DNA of 47,095 nt from an uncultured Oscillospiraceae bacterium. GTDB lineage: Bacteria; Bacillota; Clostridia; Oscillospirales; Oscillospiraceae. Each line of letters starts with the position of its first letter. The stretch's first letter is position 1. Made by a program: the position numbers and the translations under genes. The notes beneath the pieces are model-generated. The model did no database searches and was not told where the DNA came from. It saw only the letters and a program-made list of their open reading frames with translations. The DNA is taken from positions 1-47,095 of the forward strand of contig CAJFNY010000058.1 of NCBI GenBank assembly GCA_904395865.1. The letters are read 5' to 3'. Of this stretch, positions 35,751 through 43,851 are shown piece by piece.

Positions 35751-38369
35751 TCAGGGCGCCTTGTCGGCCAGCTGCTTCAGGGCAAACAGGGCGTTGAGCG
35801 CCTCAATGGGCGTCATGGTCTCCACGTTCATGGCCGCCAGCCGGCGGCGGATCTCGTCGCCGGCCATGTCCAGCAGGGAGACCTGATCGGCCGCCGGCGC
35901 CGCCGCCTGGGCCTGCGGCGCGGCCGGAGCGCCGCGCTCCAGCTCCCGCAGCAGATGCCGGGCCCGGGTGATGACCGAGTCGGGCAGGCCCGCCAGCCTG
36001 GCCACGTCGACGCCGAAGGAGTCGTCCGCCGCACCGGGGACGATCTTCCGCAGGAAGATGACCTCGCCCTGGCGCTTCTTGACGGCGATGTTGTAGTTCT
36101 TCACGCCGGGGAGCTCCTGCTCCATGGCGGTCAGCTCGTGGTAATGGGTGGCAAAGAGCGTCTTGGCGCCCAGCTTCTTCCGGTCGGCGGCGTATTCCAG
36201 CACCGCCCGGGCGATGGCCATGCCGTCGAAGGTGGAGGTGCCGCGGCCGATCTCGTCGAGGATCAGCAGGGAGCGCGGCGTGGCGTTGCGGAGGATCTCG
36301 GCCACCTCGGTCATCTCCACCATGAAGGTGGACTGGCCGGCAGCCAGATCGTCCGACGCGCCGATGCGCGTGAACACCCGGTCGACGATGCCGATCCGCG
36401 CCGACCTGGCCGGCACGAAGGAGCCGATCTGCGCCATGAGCACGATCAGCGCCACCTGGCGCATGTACGTGGATTTGCCGGCCATGTTGGGGCCGGTGAT
36501 GATGGCCACGTTGTCGCCGCCGACGCCCAGCGTCGTGTCGTTGGGGACGAACAGACTGTCCTTCAGCGACTGTTCCACCACCGGATGGCGGCCCTCAGAG
36601 ATGACGATCTCCCCGGACAGATCCACCTCCGGCCGGCAGTAGCGGTTCTCCACCGCCACGTGGGCGAAGCAGCAGAGCACGTCCAGCGCCGCCACGGCGC
36701 CGGCCGTCAGCCGGACCCGCTCCACCTGCTCCGCCAGCCACTGGCGCAGCTGGACGAACAGCTCGTATTCCAGAGAGGTGATGCGCTCCCGGGCGGTGAG
36801 GATCGTGTTCTCCAGCTCCTTGAGCTCGGGGGTGATGTACCGCTCGCAGTTGGTCAGCGTCTGCTTGCGGATGTAGTAGTCGGGGGCCAGGTTCGTCTGC
36901 CCCTTGGAGATCTCCAGATAGTAGCCGAACACGCGGTTGTATCCCACGCGCATGGACTTGATGCCGGTCTTTTCCTTCTCCCGGGCCTCGATCTCCGCCA
37001 TGGCGCCCTTGCCGCCGGACATGATGTCCCGGAGCCGGTCCACCTCCTCGCTGTAGCCGGCGCGGATGATGCCGCCTTCGCGGATGGTGAAGGGCGGATC
37101 GTCGACGATGGCCCGGTCGATGCGGGTTTTCAGGTTTTCCAGGTCGTCCAGCTGCTCGCAGAGCGTCTGGCTCAGGGAGGCCGACAGGCCGGAGACGGCC
37201 GCGCGGATCTCCGGCAGCCGCGTGCAGCCGTTGGAGAGACTGACCAGGTCGCGGCCGTTGGCCGTGCCGTTGACGACCCGGGCCAGGATCCGCTCCAGGT
37301 CGGACACGTCCCGGAGCAGTTCCCGCAGCTCCTTGCGGGCCACGGTCTTCTGCACCAGCTCCTCCACGGCGCTCAGCCGCTTTCCGATCAGCGCCGGGGA
37401 CAGCAGCGGCTTTTCCATCCAGCTGCGCAGGAGGCGGCTGCCCATGGTGGTGCATGTCTTGTCCAGGACGCCCAGAAGGCTGCCGCGCTTGTCCTTGGAG
37501 CGCAGCGTCTCGGTCAGCTCCAGGTTGCGGCGGGCCGTCCAGTCCAGCTCCATGAAGCGGCCGGACAGGTAGTACTCCAACACCCGGATGTGCACCAGGT
37601 CGGAGCGCTGCACCTGCTTGAGCGTCGTCAGCAGCGCGCCGGCCGCCCGGACCACCGCCGGCGCCGCCTCCAGCTCCAGCTGGGCCAGCGTCTGGCGGAA
37701 CTGGCCCTCCACGGCGGCCCGGCAGGCCTCGTAGTCGAACAGGGCCGCATCGCCATGGTCCACGCAGCAGTTCAGCCGGGTCTGCAGCGACTCCGGCAGC
37801 AGCGCCGCGGCGTCCGCCGTGCCGCCCAGCAGCAGCTCCGAGGGGCCGAAGCGCGCCAGCTCGCCCACGGCCTTCTCGTCGGCCTGGCTGCCGGAGACGA
37901 AGGTGGCGTAGAACACGCCGGTGGACACGTCGCAGAAGGCCAGGCCGTACGCGCCGCCCTCGCCGTAGGCGCTGGCGAAGTAGTTGTTCCGCCGCTCGTC
38001 GAGCATGGAGCTCTCGGTGACGGTGCCGGGGGTGACGATGCGGATGATGTCCCGCTTGACGAGGCCCTTGGCCGTGGCCGGGTCCTCCAGCTGCTCGCAG
38101 ATGGCCACCTTGTATCCCCTGGCCACCAGGCGGGCGATGTAGCCCTCGCAGGAGTGGTACGGCACGCCGCACATGGGGATCCGGTCGGGGTCGTCCTTGG
38201 CCTTGCTGCGGTCGCGGCTGGTGAGGGTCAGGTCCAGCTCCCGGGCCGCCACCAGGGCGTCGTCGGCGAACATCTCGTAGAAATCGCCCAGGCGGAAGAA
38301 GAGGATGCAGTCGGGGTTCTGCTCCTTGATCTGCAGGTACTGCCGCATCATGGGCGTCAGTTCGGACAT
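35751..38369 (-). CDS. mutS: DNA mismatch repair protein MutS
   Basis: MMRQYLQIKEQNPDCILFFRLGDFYEMF, TGPNMAGKSTYMRQVALIVLMAQIGSFVPA, LILDEIGRGTSTFDG. Confidence 0.97.
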   Translation of the reverse strand: MSELTPMMRQYLQIKEQNPDCILFFRLGDFYEMFADDALVAARELDLTLTSRDRSKAKDDPDRIPMCGVPYHSCEGYIARLVARGYKVAICEQLEDPATAKGLVKRDIIRIVTPGTVTESSMLDERRNNYFASAYGEGGAYGLAFCDVSTGVFYATFVSGSQADEKAVGELARFGPSELLLGGTADAAALLPESLQTRLNCCVDHGDAALFDYEACRAAVEGQFRQTLAQLELEAAPAVVRAAGALLTTLKQVQRSDLVHIRVLEYYLSGRFMELDWTARRNLELTETLRSKDKRGSLLGVLDKTCTTMGSRLLRSWMEKPLLSPALIGKRLSAVEELVQKTVARKELRELLRDVSDLERILARVVNGTANGRDLVSLSNGCTRLPEIRAAVSGLSASLSQTLCEQLDDLENLKTRIDRAIVDDPPFTIREGGIIRAGYSEEVDRLRDIMSGGKGAMAEIEAREKEKTGIKSMRVGYNRVFGYYLEISKGQTNLAPDYYIRKQTLTNCERYITPELKELENTILTARERITSLEYELFVQLRQWLAEQVERVRLTAGAVAALDVLCCFAHVAVENRYCRPEVDLSGEIVISEGRHPVVEQSLKDSLFVPNDTTLGVGGDNVAIITGPNMAGKSTYMRQVALIVLMAQIGSFVPARSARIGIVDRVFTRIGASDDLAAGQSTFMVEMTEVAEILRNATPRSLLILDEIGRGTSTFDGMAIARAVLEYAADRKKLGAKTLFATHYHELTAMEQELPGVKNYNIAVKKRQGEVIFLRKIVPGAADDSFGVDVARLAGLPDSVITRARHLLRELERGAPAAPQAQAAAPAADQVSLLDMAGDEIRRRLAAMNVETMTPIEALNALFALKQLADKAP

Positions 38370-38391
38370 GGAAAGCCTCCTTTTCGCGGGG

Positions 38392-39795
38392 TTACAGGCG
38401 CCCCGTCAGGGACCAGGTGGATGCGCCGGTGATCTCCGCCTCGGCGTACCGGCCGATCCAGCCGTCGTCGCCGCCGGTCAGGCGCACGAGCCGGTTGCCG
38501 TTGGTGCGCCCGGTGAGGACGCCGTCCTCCCGGCCGTCCACCAGGACGCGGAGCCGGCGGCCCACACAGGCCGCGTGCTTCTCCTCGGAGATGCGGTTCT
38601 GCAGGGCACACAGCCGGTCGAACCGGCGCAGCTTCTCCTCCCGGGTGAACGGGTCGGGCATCCGCGCCGCCGGCGTTCCCTCCCGCGGAGAGTAGAGGAA
38701 CGTGAACAGCGCGTCGCACCGGGCGCGCTCCACCAGACGCAACGTGTCGGCAAACTCCTCATCGGTCTCCCCGGGGAAGCCGACGATCACGTCGGAGGTC
38801 AGCACCAGGTCGGGCATGACGCTGCGGGCGTAGTCCACCAGGGCCAGGTACTGCTCCGCCGTGTACCGGCGATTCATGGCCTGCAGCACCCGGTCGTTCC
38901 CGGCCTGGAAGGGCAGGTGGATGTGGCGGGCAATCTTCGGCGAGGCGGCCATGGTGTCGAAGAGCTTCTCCGTGGCGTCCTTGGGATGGCTCGTCATGAA
39001 GCGCAGCAGGAAGTCTCCGGGGATCTGCGCCAGCTCCGCCAGCAGGTCGGCGAAGTCCACGCCCAGGCCCAGGTCGTGGCCGTAGGAATTGACGTTCTGG
39101 CCCAGCAGCGTGATGTCCCGGCAGCCGCCCTCGGCCAGCTGCCGCACCTCGGCGATCACGTCCTCCGGCCGCCGGCTGCGCTCCCGGCCGCGGACGTACG
39201 GCACGATGCAGTAGGAGCAGAAATTGTTGCAGCCGTACATGACGCTGACCCACGCCTTGAAGGCGCTGGAGCGGACCACCGGCAGGCCCTCGGCGATGGA
39301 GCCGGGCTCGTCGGCCGTGGCAAAGACGCGCTTGCCGCCGGTCAGCACGCGGTACAGCAGGGACGGCAGCTCCCAGAGATGGTGGGTGGAAAAGACGCCG
39401 TCCACGTGGACGTAGCTCTTCCGGATTTTCTCCGCCACCTGGGGCTGGCCCATCATGCAGCCGCAGAGGAAGATCCGCTGGTCCGGATGGCGGCGCTTCG
39501 TGTGCACCAGGGCGCCCACGTTGCCCAGCACCCGCTGCTCGGCGTGCTCCCGGACGGCGCAGGTGTTGATGACCACCAGGTCGGCGCCTTCGGCGTCGGC
39601 CTGCATGGTGTAGCCGCAGGCCTCCAGCATGCCGCGGATGCGCTCGGAGTCGGCCTCGTTCTGCTGGCAGCCGTACGTGTCCACGAAGGCAGTCGGCACG
39701 CGGCCCCGCTTCTCCCAGAGGGCCCGGATGCGCCCGCAGAACGCCTGCTGCTCCCGCAGCTGCTCGGGCGCAATGACGGTTGTGTTGCTGTCCAA
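38392..39795 (-). CDS. miaB: tRNA-2-methylthio-N6-dimethylallyladenosine synthase MiaB
   Basis: TYGCQQNEADSERIRGML, radical-SAM GCNNFCSYCIVPYVRGRERSR, TRAM-like C-terminus; TTG start with upstream GGTGGAG. Confidence 0.95.
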   Translation of the reverse strand: MDSNTTVIAPEQLREQQAFCGRIRALWEKRGRVPTAFVDTYGCQQNEADSERIRGMLEACGYTMQADAEGADLVVINTCAVREHAEQRVLGNVGALVHTKRRHPDQRIFLCGCMMGQPQVAEKIRKSYVHVDGVFSTHHLWELPSLLYRVLTGGKRVFATADEPGSIAEGLPVVRSSAFKAWVSVMYGCNNFCSYCIVPYVRGRERSRRPEDVIAEVRQLAEGGCRDITLLGQNVNSYGHDLGLGVDFADLLAELAQIPGDFLLRFMTSHPKDATEKLFDTMAASPKIARHIHLPFQAGNDRVLQAMNRRYTAEQYLALVDYARSVMPDLVLTSDVIVGFPGETDEEFADTLRLVERARCDALFTFLYSPREGTPAARMPDPFTREEKLRRFDRLCALQNRISEEKHAACVGRRLRVLVDGREDGVLTGRTNGNRLVRLTGGDDGWIGRYAEAEITGASTWSLTGRL

Positions 39796-39831
39796 GGTCG
39801 AATCTCCACCATTCTTTAGAATAATCAGTTT

Positions 39832-39860
39832 ATTTTATCAGCTTTCGCCTCTTTTTGCAA
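39832..39860 (-). promoter_or_regulatory. Promoter of miaB-mutS-mutL operon
   Basis: Minus strand TTGCAA, 17-bp spacer, TAAAAT. Confidence 0.7.
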
Positions 39861-39983
39861 GGGCAGGCACGGCGGGAAACTTCCGGAAAAATTAACAGAA
39901 TTTCCGTTTCACTTCCCGCCTGGCTGTGGTACGATGGAACCATCCCATCGCCGGCCGTCCGCCGAAGAAAGGAAGCGTGTTCC

Positions 39984-40670
39984 ATGAAAATTCTTCCCAC
40001 GCCCGTGGAGGGCACCCTGCGCAAGGTGGCGCTGAAGGTCCCGGAGGCCATTTACGACTGCTCCGGCATCCAGATTTTCGGCAAGCGCATCAAGTCGCTG
40101 GTGTTCACCACGGACGTCAGCATCCTCCGCAACGTCAATGCCGACGCGGCCATTGCCGTCTATCCGTTCACGCCCCAGCCAATCATCACCCAGGCGCTGC
40201 TGCTGGCGGCGGACCTTCCGGTGTTCGTGGGGGTGGGCGGCGGTCTGACCCAGGGCCAGCGGGTCGTCAACCTGGCCGCGTACGCGGAGATGCAGGGGGC
40301 CATGGGCGTGGTGGTCAACGCCCCCACTGCCAACGAGGTCATCGAACAGGTGGCCGCCGCCGTGGACATTCCGGTGGTCGTCACCGTGGCCCGGGCCGAC
40401 GAGGACTTCCGCGCCCGGGTGGAGGCCGGCGCCGGCATCTTCAACGTCTCGGCCGCGGCCCGCACGCCGGAGGTGGTGGCGGCCATCCGGGCCCTCTACC
40501 CCCGCTTCCCGATCCTGGCCACCGGCGGCGCCACCGATGAAAGCATCCGCGCCACCATTACCGCCGGCGCCAACGCCATCTCCTGGACGCCGCCCACCTG
40601 CGCCGAGCTCTTCAAGCGGATCATGGCCGCTTATCGCGAGGGCCGCGGGTATCACGACATCGATCAGTGA
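39984..40670 (+). CDS. TIM-barrel protein of unknown function (putative hydrolase/epimerase-like fold)
   Basis: Repeated beta-alpha pattern (VFVGVGGGLTQGQR, VVVTVARADEDF, ILATGGATDESIRATITAGANAISWTPP); start ATG 39984 after GAAAGGAAG. Confidence 0.5.
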   Translation: MKILPTPVEGTLRKVALKVPEAIYDCSGIQIFGKRIKSLVFTTDVSILRNVNADAAIAVYPFTPQPIITQALLLAADLPVFVGVGGGLTQGQRVVNLAAYAEMQGAMGVVVNAPTANEVIEQVAAAVDIPVVVTVARADEDFRARVEAGAGIFNVSAAARTPEVVAAIRALYPRFPILATGGATDESIRATITAGANAISWTPPTCAELFKRIMAAYREGRGYHDIDQ

Positions 40671-40691
40671 CGCGTTTTGCTGCGGAAACAG

Positions 40692-40720
40692 TTGCAATCC
40701 GACAATTCCGATTGTATAAT
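40692..40720 (+). promoter_or_regulatory. Promoter of Rrf2-family regulator
   Basis: TTGCAA (40692-40697), 17-bp spacer, TATAAT (40715-40720). Confidence 0.8.
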
Positions 40721-40776
40721 AGGGATTAGATCCCCCGCCGTCTCCGGCCGGCGGTTTCCATCGGAGGTGTCTGCGC

Positions 40777-41214
40777 ATGAAAGTTTCCACCAAAGGACGG
40801 TATGCCCTGCGCATCATGATCGACCTGGCCCAGCACGACGACGGTGAGGCCATTTCCCTGAAGGACATTGCCCGGCGGCAGGAGGTGTCTGCCAAGTACC
40901 TGGAGCTGATCATCGCCATTCTCAACAAGGCAGGCTTCGTATACAGCACCCGCGGCAAGGCCGGCGGATATCGGCTGGCCCGCCCGGCGGCCGCCTACAC
41001 GGTCGGCTCCATCCTGAAGCTCACCGAAGGCTCCCTGGCGCCGGTGGCCTGCCTGGATACCGGCACGAGCACCTGCACCCGCGCCTGCCGCTGCGAGGCG
41101 CTGCCCATGTGGGAGCATCTCGATCGGCTCATTGACGAATACCTGGAGAGCGTCACGCTGCAGGATCTGCTGAATCAGGCCGCTGCAGCGCGGGAGAACT
41201 CTGCTCGGGAATAA
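40777..41214 (+). CDS. Rrf2-family transcriptional regulator (IscR/CymR-like)
   Basis: MKVSTKGRYALRIMIDLAQHDDGEAISLKDIARRQEVSAKYLELIIAILNKAGFVYSTRGKAGGYRLARP; Cys-rich CLDTGTSTCTRACRCEALPMW. Confidence 0.92.
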   Translation: MKVSTKGRYALRIMIDLAQHDDGEAISLKDIARRQEVSAKYLELIIAILNKAGFVYSTRGKAGGYRLARPAAAYTVGSILKLTEGSLAPVACLDTGTSTCTRACRCEALPMWEHLDRLIDEYLESVTLQDLLNQAAAARENSARE

Positions 41215-41244
41215 CGTGTCCGCCGGGAGGTGCTCCCGGCTTTG

Positions 41245-41273
41245 CGGGCTGCCGGCAGCATCGGCAGCCCGCA
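41245..41273 (+). terminator. Hairpin downstream of Rrf2 gene
   Basis: GCGGGCTGCCG...CGGCAGCCCGC; a second hairpin CGGCAG...CTGCCG-AATTTTTT follows at 41297-41326. Confidence 0.65.
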
Positions 41274-41363
41274 GTCAGTTTCTGAAAAACTTTCATCGGC
41301 AGCTCTGTGCAGCCTGCCGAATTTTTTGTGAATAAATCGTTAAAATGTATCAAATTTATTCGT

Positions 41364-41390
41364 TTCGACAGAAATCGACACGATTTGACA
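41364..41390 (+). promoter_or_regulatory. Three tandem Spo0A-box-like elements at 10-bp period
   Basis: TTCGACA (41364-41370), ATCGACA (41374-41380), TTTGACA (41384-41390); the first is the exact reverse complement of TGTCGAA. Confidence 0.6.
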
Positions 41391-41411
41391 CGGCTTTCAT
41401 GCAATTTTTGC

Positions 41412-41439
41412 TTGACTGTTTCCTGACGCGCGATATAAT
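41412..41439 (+). promoter_or_regulatory. Promoter of small clostridial protein gene
   Basis: TTGACT (41412-41417), 16-bp spacer, TATAAT (41434-41439). Confidence 0.75.
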
Positions 41440-41567
41440 CATTTTCAGAAACAACGGCTGCAGGGCAGCCGACCCGGGCCCGCACTGTACGTCCCGGACC
41501 AAGCGGTGGGAGACGGCGGGATGTGTCGCGGCAGGCGGCTTGCACAGCGGCAGAGGGGGTGGTTTCT

Positions 41568-41789
41568 TTGTATCGGTTCCGCGTGATCGAGACGGAGGAT
41601 TCGTTCCTGGGCGGGCGCTCCTACGGCATTGTGGGCGAAGAAAGCCGTGCGGCGGACTGGGTGCCGGTCGAATGCGTCCCGAACATCTCCTGCCGGCTGC
41701 CGTTCGTCACGCAGCTGGCGGAGCGATGTAACCGATACCAGCTGAGTCCGGTCCATCTGCGGGATGTAGTGATGGACGCAATTCCATAG
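41568..41789 (+). CDS. Small conserved-looking clostridial protein (possibly DUF6514-like)
   Basis: 73-aa frame from TTG preceded by GAGGGGGTGG; own promoter and terminator; sequence YRFRVIETEDSFLGGRSYGIVGE. Confidence 0.55.
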   Translation: MYRFRVIETEDSFLGGRSYGIVGEESRAADWVPVECVPNISCRLPFVTQLAERCNRYQLSPVHLRDVVMDAIP

Positions 41790-41796
41790 CAAAGAC

Positions 41797-41825
41797 GCCC
41801 GGCGGAATATCGTCGGGCGTCTCTG
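41797..41825 (+). terminator. Terminator hairpin after small protein gene
   Basis: GACGCCCG...CGGGCGTC. Confidence 0.65.
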
Positions 41826-41981
41826 CGTTGTATGGGGAAAAAGGGAGGCTCAAAAGGGCGCCAAACGAAATCTCTGTCCGGCTTCTTTTGACAGTTTCAG
41901 AATACACGCGACCTTTGAATGGCGTGTGAACGGATTTCAAACAATTCGTGAACACGCTGCCGCCGTGTGTTCAGCCGCGGG

Positions 41982-42010
41982 TTGACACGGCAACGGGTTT
42001 CCAATAAAAT
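41982..42010 (+). promoter_or_regulatory. Promoter of GPP34-like gene
   Basis: TTGACA (41982-41987), 17-bp spacer, TAAAAT (42005-42010). Confidence 0.75.
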
Positions 42011-42056
42011 GAAGGGGACACAGGGCGGGAGCCCGGCAGAAAGGGGGACCATCAGG

Positions 42057-42704
42057 ATGCAGCACGACTGGGGACTTACGCAGGCGTTCTTTCTCTGCAC
42101 CGTCAATCACCGGGGACATCACCGTGCCATTTCCATGGGCAATGCCGCCGGTCTGGCGGCCGCCGCGGTACTGGAGCTGGCCCTGGAGGGCGCCGTGACG
42201 ATGACGAACGGCCGCCTGACCGTCACCGGGCCGCTGCCGGTGCCCCATCTGGCGCCGGTCTACCGGTACATCGAGGCGCGGCAGCCTCTGAAGGCGCGGA
42301 GAGTGGTGGAGGCCTTTGCCATCACCTTTACCAACCGGGGCCCCGACGCGCTGGTCGCCGCCGTCGTGGCGCCCCTGGAGGCCACCGGCGCCGTCACCCG
42401 GGACACCTCCGGGCTTCACGGGCGGCGGCCGCGGTACCTTCCGAACCCGCGGGCGCGGGACAGTGTCATCCGCCAGATCCGGACGGAGTTTCTGGAGGGA
42501 GGCGCTCTGTCCGATGAGGTGGTGATCCTGGCAGCGCTTCTGGATCGGATCGACGGCCTTTCCCAGTTCTTCCCCCCGTATGAGCGGCAGATGCTCCGGG
42601 CGCAGCTGCGGGAGATCCGTGCCCATCCGGCCAGCGAAACGGCGGCCGGCATGATCCGGTGCGTCGAGGAGCTCGTGATTATGACGCTCATCTCCGCTAC
42701 CTAA
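42057..42704 (+). CDS. GPP34/GOLPH3-like protein
   Basis: Short all-helical protein with AAAVLELALEGAVTMTNGRLTVTG and DEVVILAALLDRIDGLSQFFPPYERQMLRAQLREI; ORF-track start 41967 lies upstream of the promoter. Confidence 0.5.
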   Translation: MQHDWGLTQAFFLCTVNHRGHHRAISMGNAAGLAAAAVLELALEGAVTMTNGRLTVTGPLPVPHLAPVYRYIEARQPLKARRVVEAFAITFTNRGPDALVAAVVAPLEATGAVTRDTSGLHGRRPRYLPNPRARDSVIRQIRTEFLEGGALSDEVVILAALLDRIDGLSQFFPPYERQMLRAQLREIRAHPASETAAGMIRCVEELVIMTLISAT

Positions 42705-42769
42705 GTCCCGGCGCCAGCCGGTGTCCGAATTTGAAACGGGCGCTGTTCCGCCCGAAGGGAGGCCTTTGC

Positions 42770-43618
42770 TTGAAGAAGCGCACCAATGGCTTTCGCCATG
42801 TGGAGAACCGCAAGCGAATGGCGGTGGTCTATATTCTGCTGCGGTTGTCGGTGGTGCTGGTGATGGTGGCCCAGTTCTTCAACCGGAACTACGAGAACGT
42901 GTTCCTGTGTATCCTGACCATGGTGCTGTTCCTGATGCCAACCATCATTGAGCGTCGGCTGCGCATCGACCTGCCGGACACACTGGAGGTCATCATTCTC
43001 CTGTTCATTTACGCGGCAGAGATCCTCGGCGAGATTCAGGCGTTTTACGTCCATCTGCGCTTCTGGGACACCATGCTCCACACGCTCAACGGCTTTCTCT
43101 GTGCAGCCATCGGCTTCTCGCTGGTGGACATTCTGAACCGGAATGAGCGGATCTCCCTGCAGCTCTCCCCGTTCTTCATGGCGGTAATCGCCTTCTGCTT
43201 CTCCATGACGGTGGGGGTTCTGTGGGAATTCTTTGAGCGGCTGGCGGACACCGTGCTGCTGTTCGACATGCAGAAGGACCACGTGGTGAATACCATCGCC
43301 TCGGTGGCACTGGACCCGACCCAGAGCAACCAGGTCGTCATCGTGCGGGACATCGCCGACGTGATTCTCGTGCACTCCGACGGCTCCCAGCAGGCCCTGG
43401 GGCTGGGCGGCTACCTGGACCTGGGCATCTACGACACCATGAAGGATCTGTTCGTCAACTTCATCGGCGCCGTGGTGTTCTCGGTCATCGGCTACTTCTT
43501 CGTGAAGAACCGCGGCCGCGGCCGATTTGCGCGCCGCTTCATCCCGCGGGTGCTGATGAACGGGGAAGCCGACGTGCCTGCCCAGGAGCCGGAAGACCCA
43601 CAGGGCAGAGGGACGTGA
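42770..43618 (+). CDS. Multi-pass membrane protein of unknown function
   Basis: Six or so TM helices, HLRFWDTMLHTLNGFLCAAIGFSLVDILN; TTG start after GGGAGG. Confidence 0.6.
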   Translation: MKKRTNGFRHVENRKRMAVVYILLRLSVVLVMVAQFFNRNYENVFLCILTMVLFLMPTIIERRLRIDLPDTLEVIILLFIYAAEILGEIQAFYVHLRFWDTMLHTLNGFLCAAIGFSLVDILNRNERISLQLSPFFMAVIAFCFSMTVGVLWEFFERLADTVLLFDMQKDHVVNTIASVALDPTQSNQVVIVRDIADVILVHSDGSQQALGLGGYLDLGIYDTMKDLFVNFIGAVVFSVIGYFFVKNRGRGRFARRFIPRVLMNGEADVPAQEPEDPQGRGT

Positions 43619-43645
43619 GCGTCCTGCCGTACGGCAGCCTCGGCG

Positions 43646-43685
43646 GCCGGAATCCACAGAAATGTGGCTTCCGGCCGCTTTTTGC
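43646..43685 (+). terminator. Rho-independent terminator
   Basis: GCGGCCGGAA-t-CCACA-gaaa-TGTGG-c-TTCCGGCCGC followed by TTTTT. Confidence 0.9.
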
Positions 43686-43771
43686 TGCATTCCGAATCTG
43701 CCGGGGCGAATGTCCGAAGATTCTCCCGCAGCAGCGGCGGCGCGTCCCACATCTTCCGGGCAAACCGTTCC

Positions 43772-43800
43772 TTGACGGAGCGGGAGTCTCCCGGTATGAT
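43772..43800 (+). promoter_or_regulatory. Promoter of beta-propeller protein gene, with palindrome in spacer
   Basis: TTGACG (43772-43777), 17-bp spacer containing CGGGAG-T-CTCCCG (43781-43793), TATGAT (43795-43800). Confidence 0.7.
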
Positions 43801-43851
43801 AGTCGTACACCGGGGCGGCCGAGCCGCGGGACCGATTTGCGGAAGGGATGA

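Noticed and set aside
35955-38432. 825-aa plus-strand ORF opposite mutS
   Set aside because: Antisense shadow of a clear MutS gene in high-GC DNA; Gly/Arg/Gln/Asp/His-rich composition with no domain motifs.
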